NCBI RefSeq assembly: GCF_024972775.1
Contig: NZ_CP092282.1
Span: 172,001-236,000, forward strand
DNA from: Dehalobacter sp. DCM
GTDB lineage: Bacteria > Bacillota > Desulfitobacteriia > Desulfitobacteriales > Syntrophobotulaceae
Reading direction: 5' to 3'
Length of the DNA stretch: 64,000 bases
Below, piece by piece: positions 15,522-24,768 of this stretch; the stretch's first letter is position 1, and each line of letters begins with the position of its first letter. A model generated the notes under the pieces. That model worked only from the letters and a program-made list of their open reading frames with translations. It did no database searches and was not told where the DNA came from. The position numbers and the translations under genes were made by a program.

Positions 15522-16037
15522 TCAGATAAAATCTTTAAGTCGGTCCTTTAATTGGGCGAAAAGCTTGGTCTTGCGCTTATTGACCGCTTTCTGTGACAGC
15601 CCGATATCGGCAGCGATATCCCGCTCAGACTTTCCGCTGGCGAAGAGTTCCATGATCCTTCTGTTGTCAGGATCAAGCTCCTCCAGAGCGGATAGCAGTT
15701 CCGTGAGCAGTTCTTTTTCTGCGATGATCTCCTCGATGTCGGCAGGGTCTTCTTGGTCGAATCCATCGTCTTGAAACCAATCGAGAGATAATAGAAGGCT
15801 GTTCTTTTTGATGGGTTCCTTGTCATCTAGCATTCGGTTCAAGTCGCAAAGGCGACAGCTTTGAGTGCAAACCCTGCCTTTGGAATCCCGGCATCGTCTC
15901 TCGCGCTGCTTGCGCTTGTGCTCAGCCCATGCAGGCTGCTTGAATGCACGGTAGACTTCCTCGGTCACTGGGATTTGTTCTCCGTCGATTTCGATAAAAC
16001 GTGCGGTGATTGGCTGATTGTTGTCGTTGATTTTCAT
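15522..16037 (-). CDS. Sigma-70 region 4-like phage regulator
   Basis: 171 residues. The N-terminus contains EVYRAFKQPAWAEHKRKQRE and a Cys cluster (CTQSCRLCDLNR, residues about 56-67), a combination known from short sigma-like proteins of Clostridia mobile elements. The C-terminal 75 residues are a region-4 helix-turn-helix (LDPDNRRIMELFASGKSERD, then IAADIGLSQKAVNKRKTKLF). It is the first gene of the leftward early operon and so probably controls it. Its ribosome site is buried in a hairpin (16044-16071). Confidence 0.8.
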   Translation of the reverse strand: MKINDNNQPITARFIEIDGEQIPVTEEVYRAFKQPAWAEHKRKQRERRCRDSKGRVCTQSCRLCDLNRMLDDKEPIKKNSLLLSLDWFQDDGFDQEDPADIEEIIAEKELLTELLSALEELDPDNRRIMELFASGKSERDIAADIGLSQKAVNKRKTKLFAQLKDRLKDFI

Positions 16038-16043
16038 TAAAAA

Positions 16044-16071
16044 TGCCCCTTTCTCCGGCGAGAAAAGGGCA
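16044..16071 (-). promoter_or_regulatory. Hairpin with U tract covering the sigma-like gene's ribosome site
   Basis: Inverted repeat TGCCCcTTTCTC/GAGAAAaGGGCA. On the minus strand its 3' arm carries AGAAAGGGG, the only Shine-Dalgarno candidate, and is followed directly by TTTTTA and the ATG at 16037. It can act either as an intrinsic terminator or as a translation lid. Confidence 0.65.
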
Positions 16072-16080
16072 CCTAAATGA

Positions 16081-16122
16081 GCCGAAAAAACTCGCCGTTT
16101 TTTTTAACGGGAGCCTTTCGGC
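16081..16122 (-). promoter_or_regulatory. Structured leader element of the phage early operon
   Basis: A 42-base fold with outer stem GCCGAAA/TTTCGGC and an inner stem CTC.CGTT/AACG..GAG around an A-rich loop. It lies 10 bases from the ribosome-site hairpin, making a two-hairpin leader. The rest of gap 16038-16374 holds two terminators and no gene; a promoter for the early operon must lie in about 16120-16255 but no confident -35/-10 pair was found. Confidence 0.5.
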
Positions 16123-16255
16123 TGCATGGTTTATTGTGGATTTAATTGATAAGGGTAATCAGTTAGAAGCCTTACCTAACCCTCACTTTGATTTTATAAG
16201 CAAAGGGGCTTGACCACACGGACACGGAATGTCCGTCCGGAGACTTAAAGACAAA

Positions 16256-16306
16256 CAAAAAAAGGCCCTCGGTGGCGAATTTTGAAATGCATCCGCAGCC
16301 AAGGGC
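16256..16306 (-). terminator. Intrinsic terminator between ImmA-like gene and phage early operon
   Basis: Minus-strand hairpin GCCCTTGG/CCGAGGGC with an inner GCG/CGC pairing, followed by seven Ts. It is the second of two tandem terminators that isolate the early operon from the upstream gene. Confidence 0.75.
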
Positions 16307-16330
16307 GAGTAGAAAATGTTGAATTCAGCG

Positions 16331-16359
16331 CAAAAAGACCCGGACATAGAATGTCCGGG
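16331..16359 (-). terminator. Intrinsic terminator of the ImmA-like gene
   Basis: Perfect 9-bp stem CCCGGACAT/ATGTCCGGG with a 3-base loop, followed on the minus strand by TCTTTTTG. It starts 16 bases after the stop codon at 16375. Confidence 0.85.
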
Positions 16360-16374
16360 CCGAAAAAAACTTTT

Positions 16375-18267
16375 TTATTTTTCTCTTGTCAGAGGACCAA
16401 GGGATAGACGTGCGAGAATCTCATTGCATTCGATGACACTTTTCGTGTAATGGCAGTTGAGTAAAAACTGATAGGCCAGATGCTTTTCACTATAACCAAG
16501 TGAGAATGGCGAGTTGTTTATCAGCGCCTGGCTTGCCACGGGAGGCAATTGCAGAGCAATACAAATTGCCACAACGGTCTCGATGGTCGTATCATAACTT
16601 TCATTATTCCTCATTCTCTGGATTGTTTTTGGATCCAGACAGCATTCCTCGGCAAGCTTCTCTACAGTTTTTTCTTTCCACGCCATGAGGGCCTTTAGGG
16701 ATCCTGAGAATCCCCTTGGCAATTCCTGCATCACTTTTGCGAGTTCTTCATTGTATGCTCTTATTGCATTTGCCTGTGCGTTTACATCATCATTGAGCTT
16801 AGAATCCGAGAAGTGAGCCTCAAACGTGATGTCGGAAGTGGCGTCTCGATAAAGCACACATTCCGTGTAGAACTGCTTCCCATAGCTGTTGGCACCTCTA
16901 TTGACTGTTAAGTCAAACACGAGGCAGCATTCATCCATATGATGCCGTGCATAGTCTGTCAGGAAGGCTTGGCCAAAGTCATCGTAGTCGATGTACTTCG
17001 GATCATTGATGCAAAAGTGAGAATCAACAAAGAGATAATTGCCACTTTGAATACTCTCTTGGAGCACAGGATTAATGGAACTCTCAAATACAGCATCGCG
17101 TTCACTGATGGAATATGTCTGATTCCTCTTAAGCGCACCCGGTTTAAATGCATGAGGTTTTACGTACCGGCCATCAATAAAAGTAAATGTTCCTACTGCT
17201 TCCTCAAAGCCTAAGTCGACCAATCTTATCTTGGCGGCAAAGCGGGAGACACCGAAAAATAGAGCAACTTCGTCAATGACATTCTCCATGATGTCAATTG
17301 CCTCAGAACCCGGAAATAGTTGCAAGTATTTTCTTAAGAACTCACCGGTTTTGATTTTTGTTTGGGTAAATGGCATCTGGATACGAGGTGCCAATGCATT
17401 AGCCTGCCACTCCATCCAATCCGTAGCCGATCTGGCCTTAGTGGGGTTAATGCCTCCGACTACCAGACATTTTATTTGTGTCGCTTCCTCATTGTACAGG
17501 CGCTCCAGCTCAAATGCCTTTCTATGAAGATCCCAGTGGACACATTCGTGGACTATGGTGTTGTTGACTGATCCCAGATTGCGCAGGAAATATGCATCGG
17601 GATCTACGAAGATCGCACCCTTGTTGACAGGCATGCGTTTAAATTCTGATTCATCCTTGTCGTAGTATTCGGCATCACAGTCAGTGAAGAATATCTGGCC
17701 AAACGATGAAAAGTCAGGGGTAATGTTTTTAAGGTGAATTGTAAGACCCATGCGTTCGGCTAATACTGTAGGGTCGATGGCCATAGGGGTATACAAGGCT
17801 TCGCGATAATATTTTTCCAGGATTTCTTTCGCAACTGCCTCCAGCTGTTCACTTTTAATGATGGGGACAAGAGAGTCGGACATCGGATTCAGCTGTTTGT
17901 TCTTGTTGTAATATTCTTCGATAGAAGAAATGGCGAAATCACTCAGATTTTTTGATAAGTCACCGATGCAGGAAACCTTAAACCATTGGGTCTTTTCATC
18001 AAAACGGTCGTTATGCCTGTCAGTTTCTCCGATTTCAAAATCCGCTTCAAGGAGTACATCGAAAGAGATTCGCATTCCCGGGTGGTTTTCGATATAGACA
18101 TGCTGGACCCTGATATCTGCCAGTTCTGCCCTATCAATCTTATATACTCGTTTTGAGGAGACATCCAAGTCACGGTAATTCTGTTCAAGGAAATTTGATA
18201 CAGCAGTGAAAAATTCGTTATAAAAACGATTTGAAATATACTCTCTAAAAGAACGACTTTGAGCCAT
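16375..18267 (-). CDS. ImmA/IrrE-family metallopeptidase with C-terminal HTH-like region
   Basis: 630 residues. The zinc-peptidase motif HECVH sits at residues 240-244. Downstream lies DWMEWQANALAPRIQMPF, the usual third-ligand helix of ImmA/IrrE proteins. The N-terminal 150 residues are an unassigned extension, and residues about 540-600 resemble an XRE-type helix-turn-helix (EKLAEECCLDPKTIQRMRNN). ImmA-type proteases cleave XRE repressors after damage signals. Here an XRE gene is transcribed divergently from a shared 221-base gap, so cleavage of that regulator is a natural guess. GGAGG precedes the start. Confidence 0.85.
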   Translation of the reverse strand: MAQSRSFREYISNRFYNEFFTAVSNFLEQNYRDLDVSSKRVYKIDRAELADIRVQHVYIENHPGMRISFDVLLEADFEIGETDRHNDRFDEKTQWFKVSCIGDLSKNLSDFAISSIEEYYNKNKQLNPMSDSLVPIIKSEQLEAVAKEILEKYYREALYTPMAIDPTVLAERMGLTIHLKNITPDFSSFGQIFFTDCDAEYYDKDESEFKRMPVNKGAIFVDPDAYFLRNLGSVNNTIVHECVHWDLHRKAFELERLYNEEATQIKCLVVGGINPTKARSATDWMEWQANALAPRIQMPFTQTKIKTGEFLRKYLQLFPGSEAIDIMENVIDEVALFFGVSRFAAKIRLVDLGFEEAVGTFTFIDGRYVKPHAFKPGALKRNQTYSISERDAVFESSINPVLQESIQSGNYLFVDSHFCINDPKYIDYDDFGQAFLTDYARHHMDECCLVFDLTVNRGANSYGKQFYTECVLYRDATSDITFEAHFSDSKLNDDVNAQANAIRAYNEELAKVMQELPRGFSGSLKALMAWKEKTVEKLAEECCLDPKTIQRMRNNESYDTTIETVVAICIALQLPPVASQALINNSPFSLGYSEKHLAYQFLLNCHYTKSVIECNEILARLSLGPLTREK

Positions 18268-18301
18268 AAGTGTGCCTCCAAACTATAAAAAAAATAAATT
18301 G

Positions 18302-18313
18302 ATCAAGTTTGAT
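18302..18313. promoter_or_regulatory. Candidate operator in the divergent gap
   Basis: Inverted repeat ATCAA-GT-TTGAT, between the ImmA-like gene's ribosome site and its likely promoter. It is the right size for an XRE dimer. It is seen only once, so support is weak. Confidence 0.3.
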
Positions 18314-18415
18314 TAATAAATTATGTAGGCATTCCCAGTTCATTAAATTATATCACTATACAGAGAGCCATTCAATTAATAGTAAATAAAAATCGAGCGA
18401 ACGCAAGAATTTGCA

Positions 18416-18444
18416 TTGTGCCAGTAACTTCATCGTGCTATAAT
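18416..18444 (+). promoter_or_regulatory. Sigma-A-type promoter for the XRE/R-M operon
   Basis: TTGTGC, a 17-base spacer and a perfect TATAAT at 18439-18444. It lies 45 bases upstream of the XRE start codon. Confidence 0.65.
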
Positions 18445-18488
18445 TAAACATAATTTGTAATACCCATCCGTCTGGAGAGGTGATAGTT

Positions 18489-18713
18489 ATGGCTATTAGT
18501 TATAAAAAACTTTGGAAGCTCTTAATCGATATGGACATGAAGAAAAAGGACCTACAAAGAGCAGCAGGTATCAGTTCGGCGTCCATCACAAAGCTTGGGA
18601 AAAACGAGAATGTAAACACTGAGATATTACAAAAAATTTGTACAGCGCTGAAATGTGATATTTGCGACATCATGGAAATGCTCCCGGATGAAGAAGGCAA
18701 GGTCGAGAATTAA
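18489..18713 (+). CDS. XRE-family regulator (R-M controller type)
   Basis: Start ATG 18489 has GGAGAGG 8 bases upstream; a GTG three codons earlier overlaps that site. The 74 residues are almost all one Cro/CI helix-turn-helix (KKLWKLLIDMDMKKKDLQRA, then GISSASITKLGKNENVNTEI). This exact kind of small protein often precedes restriction-modification or helicase-nuclease defence operons in Firmicutes, acting as controller. Its partners would be the downstream operon and possibly the divergent ImmA-like protease. Confidence 0.85.
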   Translation: MAISYKKLWKLLIDMDMKKKDLQRAAGISSASITKLGKNENVNTEILQKICTALKCDICDIMEMLPDEEGKVEN

Positions 18714-18780
18714 TAATTTACCTATGCAGAGTATTTTATGAGAACCATTTTTAAATGAATGGTGAGAGGTGGATACAAAT

Positions 18781-21681
18781 ATGGCTATTGAAGAAATTTT
18801 AAGAGATAACTTAACGCCTGAGCAGTATGCTGCGGTGGTGGATGAGTCTAAGCATATTCTTTGCTTAGCATGCGCTGGTTCGGGCAAGTCACGGACCCTT
18901 GCATACAAAATCGCTTATCTGGTGTCAAAGGGTGAATCGCCTGAAAGCATTATCGCATTTACATTCACCGAGAAGGCGGCAGAGTCTATCAAACGTAGAG
19001 TTGCAGAAGCACTGCACAAATTTGATTTGCCAGAAAACTATATTGGTGCAATGTTCATCGGAACGTTGGACTCATTTTGCCAAAAACTACTTGGCGATAT
19101 TGATGCGCATTATCGCCAGTTTGACATCTTGGACACCAACCGAATGATTCTATTCATCATGTCGCGTTTGAATGTATTAGGACTTTCTCATGGGAAAGGT
19201 TATTTCGGGCGTATAAGAGACCTTACAAAAGCTTGGGAGACACTCAATAATGAAAATATATCGATTAATGAGGTATCTCAATACGATGCAGATTTGTTTG
19301 AAAAATTGTCAAAACTGCGTGACTGTCTTGATTCTGCAGGCTATATGGACTTTTCCTTTGCAGTTTATCTTGCTGTTAAAGAGGTCAAGAAAATCGAGGA
19401 TAAGACAGGTACATATATTGAAAAATTTAAGTACCTCTTTGTTGACGAGTACCAAGACATAAACCCCATCCAAGAAGAATTCATTAAGACACTCGCAGGC
19501 CATCTGGATATGTTGGTTGTTGTTGGTGACGACGACCAATCTATTTATGGGTGGCGGGGTGCCAACGTTCAGAATATTATTGGATTTAAAGATAGATATA
19601 CAGATGTTAACGAGCATCGTTTGTTGGTTAACTTCAGAAGCACAAAAGCAATAGTTGAAACGGCGAGTAGTTTTATTCAGCATGCCATTCCGTATGAGAG
19701 ACTACCAAAAGCAATTACATATCATGCAGATGGCAATGTTCAAGAAATACGAAAGCTTTGGTTTAATGAACGTGCTGATGAGGCCAAATGGGTTGCTGAG
19801 AGGATTCAATCTCTAGTAGGCACAACTTATATCGAATACAATGCCGACGGTTCTGAAAAAAACCGCCGTGGATTAACGTATAGTGATTTTGCTGTACTGC
19901 TTCGCAGCATTCGCAGAGATAAAAAATATAACGCAGATGCTGAAAATTATGACGTCGAGTTTGTCAATGCAATGCGAGACCTTGGCATACCAGCTAAGAC
20001 GTCTGGCGAAGGTGGAATCTTTGATCGTCCATTTGCCCAATGCATACTCAGGATAATGGAGTTACTTTGTGACGAAGACAATGATCGAACAGAAGCAGAG
20101 ACTGTTTTCAATACCTGTGTTTTACCAAACTTCCCGACTGCAAATAAGGAACAATATTTCCATGTCCTCCAAGAGTGGCATCGAAACATATATGCTGTAG
20201 GACGCCGTAAAGTCTATCCGCAGAACTTTCTACATCAGCTTGCAGATGCGTTGATGTTGCGCGACTTAACTGACGAGACTGCTCTTCGAGATTTAGGACT
20301 TTTTAGCGATATCATTAAGGACGTCGAGCAGACTTATATTAGTATTGATGATAAATGGAGATATAGGGAGATGATAAACTTCTTCCGCAACATAGCTCAG
20401 GATTATGAATTGGAAAGTCTGGACTACATTGCTAAAACTGATGCTGTGAGTGTTTCCACTATTCATAAAGTAAAGGGACTCGAATTTCCAGTTGTTTTCG
20501 TTGTAGATATGGTAAATCAAAGATTTCCTGGCAGAAAAAGTGAGTACAATGGACTTATTCCGGAACAACTCATGCTTGCTGCGAAGAACAGAGGGGCATA
20601 TGGAAACCGGCAAGAGGATGAAGCTCGGTTGTTCTACACGGCAATTACACGAGCAGAAAGAATGTTATACCTTAGCGGAAGCGAATACCACCCTGGCTTG
20701 AAGAACGCTAAAAAACGCTCAGCGTTTATTGTCAACCTAACACATGATCAAATGACCGAAGATAAGTCGTTTACGGACTTAGCAGAGAAAATAGCTCCAC
20801 AACCACGTTTTGATGACAACGAATTGCCGACCGACTTCTCATCTGTCAAAAGTTATCTGACTTGTCCGTTTATGTACAAGTTGCAAAGTATCTATGGGTA
20901 CAACGCCACCGTACCAGAGCTTTTTGGTTTTGGACAAACGACTCACACAATATTGGAACGGTTACATCAGCGATTCAAGGATAGAGTGCCGACCGAGGAG
21001 GAAATTACTCGGATGGTCGAGTCAACTTTTATGCTCAAACACGTCTTTCCTAGCAATGATCCGATAAACCATCCAGGTTCTTATGAACGTGCAAAAAATT
21101 TAGTAGACAAGATTTTGAAATTGTATGTGAAAGACCATGGCAGCGATTTTTGCCGTCTCCGTCAGGATGAAGCTCGTTTTGAATTATCTGTTGAGGACGC
21201 TCTAATAACAGGCGCGATTGATCTAATTCTAAAAGAAGACGAAAGACAGCAAATACAGTCTGCAGAGGTTATAGATTTTAAGTCGATGGAAATTCCAGAG
21301 GAGATTAGCGAGTTCGACTGGCGTGAAATGTCTGTTCAAGTTCAGCTTTATTCGAAAGCAGCCCGTGAAGTCATCGGACAAAATGCAGAAACAGGATTCG
21401 TTCATACGCTTAAAAACAACAAGCGGATTGAGGTTCCAATCGATGATGCTTCGGTGCAAAGAGCCATCGGAGCCATAGAATGGGCAGTAAAAGGGATACT
21501 TCGAGAAGATTTCCCGATGAGAGCTTGTGCGTCAAATTGCTCCAAGTGCGACTACACTGCTATGTGTGCACGGAAGCGTCAAGAATTTAAAACTGAGCAG
21601 CAACCACCACAAATAAATACCCCGACCGGGTTAAAGACAATCGCCGCTTTTGAACATGACGATGGAGGCGGTAACGGATGA
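18781..21681 (+). CDS. UvrD/Rep-type helicase fused to a Cas4/AddB-like nuclease
   Basis: About 966 residues from ATG 18781 (a GTG at 18769 is possible). The SF1A helicase motifs are complete: CAGSGKSRT (31-39), VDEYQD (~221), GDDDQSIYGWRGA, STIHKVKGLEF and YTAITRAER (~619). The C-terminus is a PD-(D/E)XK nuclease: YLTCPF (~692), HTILERL (~722), GAIDLI (~812) and VIDFKSME (~831). Four Cys follow (first near 692, then CASNCSKCDYTAMC at 915-931), fit for an iron-sulfur cluster. The stop overlaps the C5 methyltransferase start as ATGA, so it belongs to this R-M operon and not to housekeeping repair. Confidence 0.88.
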   Translation: MAIEEILRDNLTPEQYAAVVDESKHILCLACAGSGKSRTLAYKIAYLVSKGESPESIIAFTFTEKAAESIKRRVAEALHKFDLPENYIGAMFIGTLDSFCQKLLGDIDAHYRQFDILDTNRMILFIMSRLNVLGLSHGKGYFGRIRDLTKAWETLNNENISINEVSQYDADLFEKLSKLRDCLDSAGYMDFSFAVYLAVKEVKKIEDKTGTYIEKFKYLFVDEYQDINPIQEEFIKTLAGHLDMLVVVGDDDQSIYGWRGANVQNIIGFKDRYTDVNEHRLLVNFRSTKAIVETASSFIQHAIPYERLPKAITYHADGNVQEIRKLWFNERADEAKWVAERIQSLVGTTYIEYNADGSEKNRRGLTYSDFAVLLRSIRRDKKYNADAENYDVEFVNAMRDLGIPAKTSGEGGIFDRPFAQCILRIMELLCDEDNDRTEAETVFNTCVLPNFPTANKEQYFHVLQEWHRNIYAVGRRKVYPQNFLHQLADALMLRDLTDETALRDLGLFSDIIKDVEQTYISIDDKWRYREMINFFRNIAQDYELESLDYIAKTDAVSVSTIHKVKGLEFPVVFVVDMVNQRFPGRKSEYNGLIPEQLMLAAKNRGAYGNRQEDEARLFYTAITRAERMLYLSGSEYHPGLKNAKKRSAFIVNLTHDQMTEDKSFTDLAEKIAPQPRFDDNELPTDFSSVKSYLTCPFMYKLQSIYGYNATVPELFGFGQTTHTILERLHQRFKDRVPTEEEITRMVESTFMLKHVFPSNDPINHPGSYERAKNLVDKILKLYVKDHGSDFCRLRQDEARFELSVEDALITGAIDLILKEDERQQIQSAEVIDFKSMEIPEEISEFDWREMSVQVQLYSKAAREVIGQNAETGFVHTLKNNKRIEVPIDDASVQRAIGAIEWAVKGILREDFPMRACASNCSKCDYTAMCARKRQEFKTEQQPPQINTPTGLKTIAAFEHDDGGGNG

Positions 21682-22835
21682 GATTCAAATTTGAAGCTAT
21701 AGATATATTTTCAGGTTGCGGGGGCGTTTCATGCGGTCTGACCCTTGCAGGTTTCAAGGTAAAAGCTGCAGTGGAGATTGAGGATAGTGCCGTGGACACT
21801 TACCTTGCTTACCCCCCACTTTCCAAAGTGAATGTGCTAAGGGGCAAACAAGGTGGTGACATATGTAATTTGAGTGGTGAAAATATACTTAAAGCGGCAA
21901 ATCTAAAAAGGAGTGATATCTACCTCTTTGCGGGCTGTCCTCCCTGTCAAAACTTTTCAAGGCAGAATCCTATCAACAAAAATAAGCCCATTGAAGAACG
22001 TAAGAAGCTACTGTTTGAGTTTTTGAGAGTTATTGAAGAGATAGAGCCTCCTTTCATTCTTATGGAGAATGTTCCTGGTATTAAGACAGAGTATAACAGG
22101 CCTATCCTTGATGAATTTCTAGATCGCCTTAAGCTTAGATATGTAGTCGCGGATGGCATATTAAACTCCGCTGACTATGGTGTTCCACAAATACGCAAGC
22201 GGTTTGTTCTTCATGCCGTGCGTAAGGACATCCATGAAGAATTGGAGACCGACGGTCATGAATTTGGCCTTCCCAAGGCGACGCACAACATTTCCGGCAA
22301 AGATGGGCTTTTACCATGGAAAACGGTTCGGGAAGCCATAGGTGACTTGCCCGAAATCAAAGCCGGGGAATCATATGTAGAAGACGAGAGAATTTACAAC
22401 CACAAGTGCGCGAACTTAGATCCCAAAAATATCAAACGAATGCAAATCATTCGTAAAAACGGCGGATCACGTGACGGGTTGCCTGATGATTTAGTTTTGG
22501 AATGTCATAAGAAGACGGATGTGGAGGGCAATGTATTCTCGGGTCATAAAGACGTTTATGGTATCATGGATGCCGAAAAGCCAGCTCCAACTATGACTGG
22601 CGGTTGTCTTTGTTATTCAAAAGGTCGATATGGTCACTACGAGCAAGATAGGGCAATTTCAATTAGGGAAGCGGCTCGCCTGCAGACCTTCCCGGATGAT
22701 TTTGTGTTTAGCGACTCGCTCACTGCAGCCGCTCTACAAATCGGTAACGCCGTACCGATTGACCTCGTAAAAGCGAGCGGAGCTGTGCTGAGACAGGCGA
22801 TGTATCAAATAAAAGCTAAAAGGAGCAAGAGATAA
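21678..22835 (+). CDS. C5-cytosine DNA methyltransferase (Dcm type)
   Basis: 385 residues with all key motifs: DIFSGCGGVSCGLTLAGF (9-26), catalytic GCPPCQNFSRQ (Cys near 90), MENVPG, GVPQIRKRFVLHAV and the C-terminal QIGNAVP. It modifies cytosine C5. The target domain lies between about residues 190 and 320. It is translationally coupled to the helicase-nuclease before it and lies one base from the adenine methyltransferase after it. A Vsr gene at the end of the cluster would repair T-G mismatches made by deamination of its product. Confidence 0.93.
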   Translation: MRFKFEAIDIFSGCGGVSCGLTLAGFKVKAAVEIEDSAVDTYLAYPPLSKVNVLRGKQGGDICNLSGENILKAANLKRSDIYLFAGCPPCQNFSRQNPINKNKPIEERKKLLFEFLRVIEEIEPPFILMENVPGIKTEYNRPILDEFLDRLKLRYVVADGILNSADYGVPQIRKRFVLHAVRKDIHEELETDGHEFGLPKATHNISGKDGLLPWKTVREAIGDLPEIKAGESYVEDERIYNHKCANLDPKNIKRMQIIRKNGGSRDGLPDDLVLECHKKTDVEGNVFSGHKDVYGIMDAEKPAPTMTGGCLCYSKGRYGHYEQDRAISIREAARLQTFPDDFVFSDSLTAAALQIGNAVPIDLVKASGAVLRQAMYQIKAKRSKR

Positions 22836-22836
22836 A

Positions 22837-24768
22837 ATGACAAATTTCTTTGAAACACTAATAGAAGTCCTGCAGGCTGATGAACGATTCTTTACGGAAG
22901 AAGGGACGTTGCTTCGCAACAAGGTCTATGAATCTGCTATGAATATGGATGCAGGATTAATTGGTCTGCTCCTTGCGAATATTGATACAAAGAACCGGTT
23001 TTTTGTGGATGTGAAGGGGACGCTAGTCTTCGATAAAGTCGGTTTTGGGTGGGTTGTAAATAACCGCCAGTTTTTGCCCGATAGTTACACACGCTTTAAG
23101 AACCGAATTGGCTTGGTTGATTCTAGAGGCGACCTCATTTCAGCGTCTTCCGACGTGGTACTCTCTTTCCCTTACAAGGATTGCGTCCTTGAAGGTGGTC
23201 AGACAAAAGATGACCAAAAGAGAGAGGAAGTTTTCTTCAACTCCACTCTTGCACCCGATGAGGTGGACAGACTGCTTTATCCGAAAGTACTTGTCAGTGC
23301 CCAAAGATTCACTTATGATGGCGCAGTCGATTTAACAGGCTTACCAGAGGTGAACGCTGATCCAAATAGTGTAGTGCAAACAACTGCTATGGAGTTTTTA
23401 AATACGGATAACCTTATATTAAAAGGAAACAACCTTCTTGGTATCGCTTCCTTACTAAAAAGGTTCGAAGGCAAGGTTAAATGTATATATATTGATCCAC
23501 CTTATAATACAGGGGGGGATGGCTTCAACTACAATGACAGATTTAATCATGCGACATGGTTAGTATTCATGAAAAATCGACTTGAAATAGCAAGACGCCT
23601 GTTGTCAAATGACGGTAGCATTTGGATTACATTAGATGATGTGGAATCGCACTATCTTAAAGTCCTTTGTGATGACATATTTACCCGTGAATGCTTTGTG
23701 ACTGAGGTCGAGTGGAGACATTCGGACAATAGCAATAATAACGCCCTGACTTTCTCAATAGACACAAACCATATCCTTGTATACTCGAAGAGACCTGGAT
23801 GGAAACCGAAATTTTTAAATGATCCTGAAAAACGTAAACATTTTAATAATCCTGATAATGACCCTCGTGGTGCATGGTTTGACGGTAACCCTGTAAATAA
23901 TCCAGGTTTGCGTCCAAATCTGCAATTCAACATTACCGCACCAAACGGGAACATCATTAAACATCCACCGAATGGGTGGAGATGGTCAAAAGAGACAATG
24001 GATGAGAAATTTTCAACTGGTGAATTAAGATTCTCGGAAGATCAGACAAGGGTAATTAGGCGGTCATATTTAAATGAAATGGAGGGGCTACCACCTTCAA
24101 CGTTATGGACAAACTTTGACACAACAGGGCATACCAGAAAAGCAAAATATGAACTTAAGAACTTGTTTCCCGACATGCCTGTAACCAGCCTATTTGCAAC
24201 ACCGAAGCCCGAGTTGCTTATAAATTATATCTTTGATCTAGCTACTGAGCCTGGAGACTTAGTGTTGGACTTCTTTTTGGGCTCTGGTACCACATGCGCC
24301 GTAGCACATAAGAAGGGTCTACGTTACATTGGCATTGAACAAATGGACTATATATCAACCTTTGCTATTCCGAGACTAAAAAAAGTAATTGCCAATGAGC
24401 AAGGTGGAGTTTCAACGAATGTTAATTGGCATGGAGGTGGTTCATTCGTCTATTGCGAACTTGCTAAGTGTAATCAGAAGTACATAGATGAAATTCTAGC
24501 AGCAAAGAGTGATGCTGACCTTACTACCTTATTGGAATCTGTATTAAACAGTGGTTTTATCAGTAGTAAAGTGAATCCTGCCATGATTGCAGGAGCTGCC
24601 GCTGACTTTGAGGCTTTGTCGATCGAAGATAAGAAACGCTTACTTTTGGAGTTGCTCGATAAAAATATGCTCTACGTTAATCTGTATGACATTGATGATG
24701 AGGAATACGCTATAAGCGACACAGACAAAGCTTTCACACGGAGTTTCTATGGATTGGAGGATAAGTAA
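22837..24768 (+). CDS. Type III restriction-modification Mod subunit
   Basis: 643 residues. Beta-class order of motifs: motif IV YIDPPYNTGGDGFNYNDRF near residue 216, then the SAM loop LDFFLGSGTTCAVAH near 473. The N-terminal 190 residues (GTLVFDKVGFGWVVNNRQFL, then PDSYTRFKNRIGLVD) are characteristic of type III Mod proteins. It recognises the asymmetric target and methylates adenine. The stop and the Res start share a base (TAATG). Confidence 0.92.
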   Translation: MTNFFETLIEVLQADERFFTEEGTLLRNKVYESAMNMDAGLIGLLLANIDTKNRFFVDVKGTLVFDKVGFGWVVNNRQFLPDSYTRFKNRIGLVDSRGDLISASSDVVLSFPYKDCVLEGGQTKDDQKREEVFFNSTLAPDEVDRLLYPKVLVSAQRFTYDGAVDLTGLPEVNADPNSVVQTTAMEFLNTDNLILKGNNLLGIASLLKRFEGKVKCIYIDPPYNTGGDGFNYNDRFNHATWLVFMKNRLEIARRLLSNDGSIWITLDDVESHYLKVLCDDIFTRECFVTEVEWRHSDNSNNNALTFSIDTNHILVYSKRPGWKPKFLNDPEKRKHFNNPDNDPRGAWFDGNPVNNPGLRPNLQFNITAPNGNIIKHPPNGWRWSKETMDEKFSTGELRFSEDQTRVIRRSYLNEMEGLPPSTLWTNFDTTGHTRKAKYELKNLFPDMPVTSLFATPKPELLINYIFDLATEPGDLVLDFFLGSGTTCAVAHKKGLRYIGIEQMDYISTFAIPRLKKVIANEQGGVSTNVNWHGGGSFVYCELAKCNQKYIDEILAAKSDADLTTLLESVLNSGFISSKVNPAMIAGAAADFEALSIEDKKRLLLELLDKNMLYVNLYDIDDEEYAISDTDKAFTRSFYGLEDK

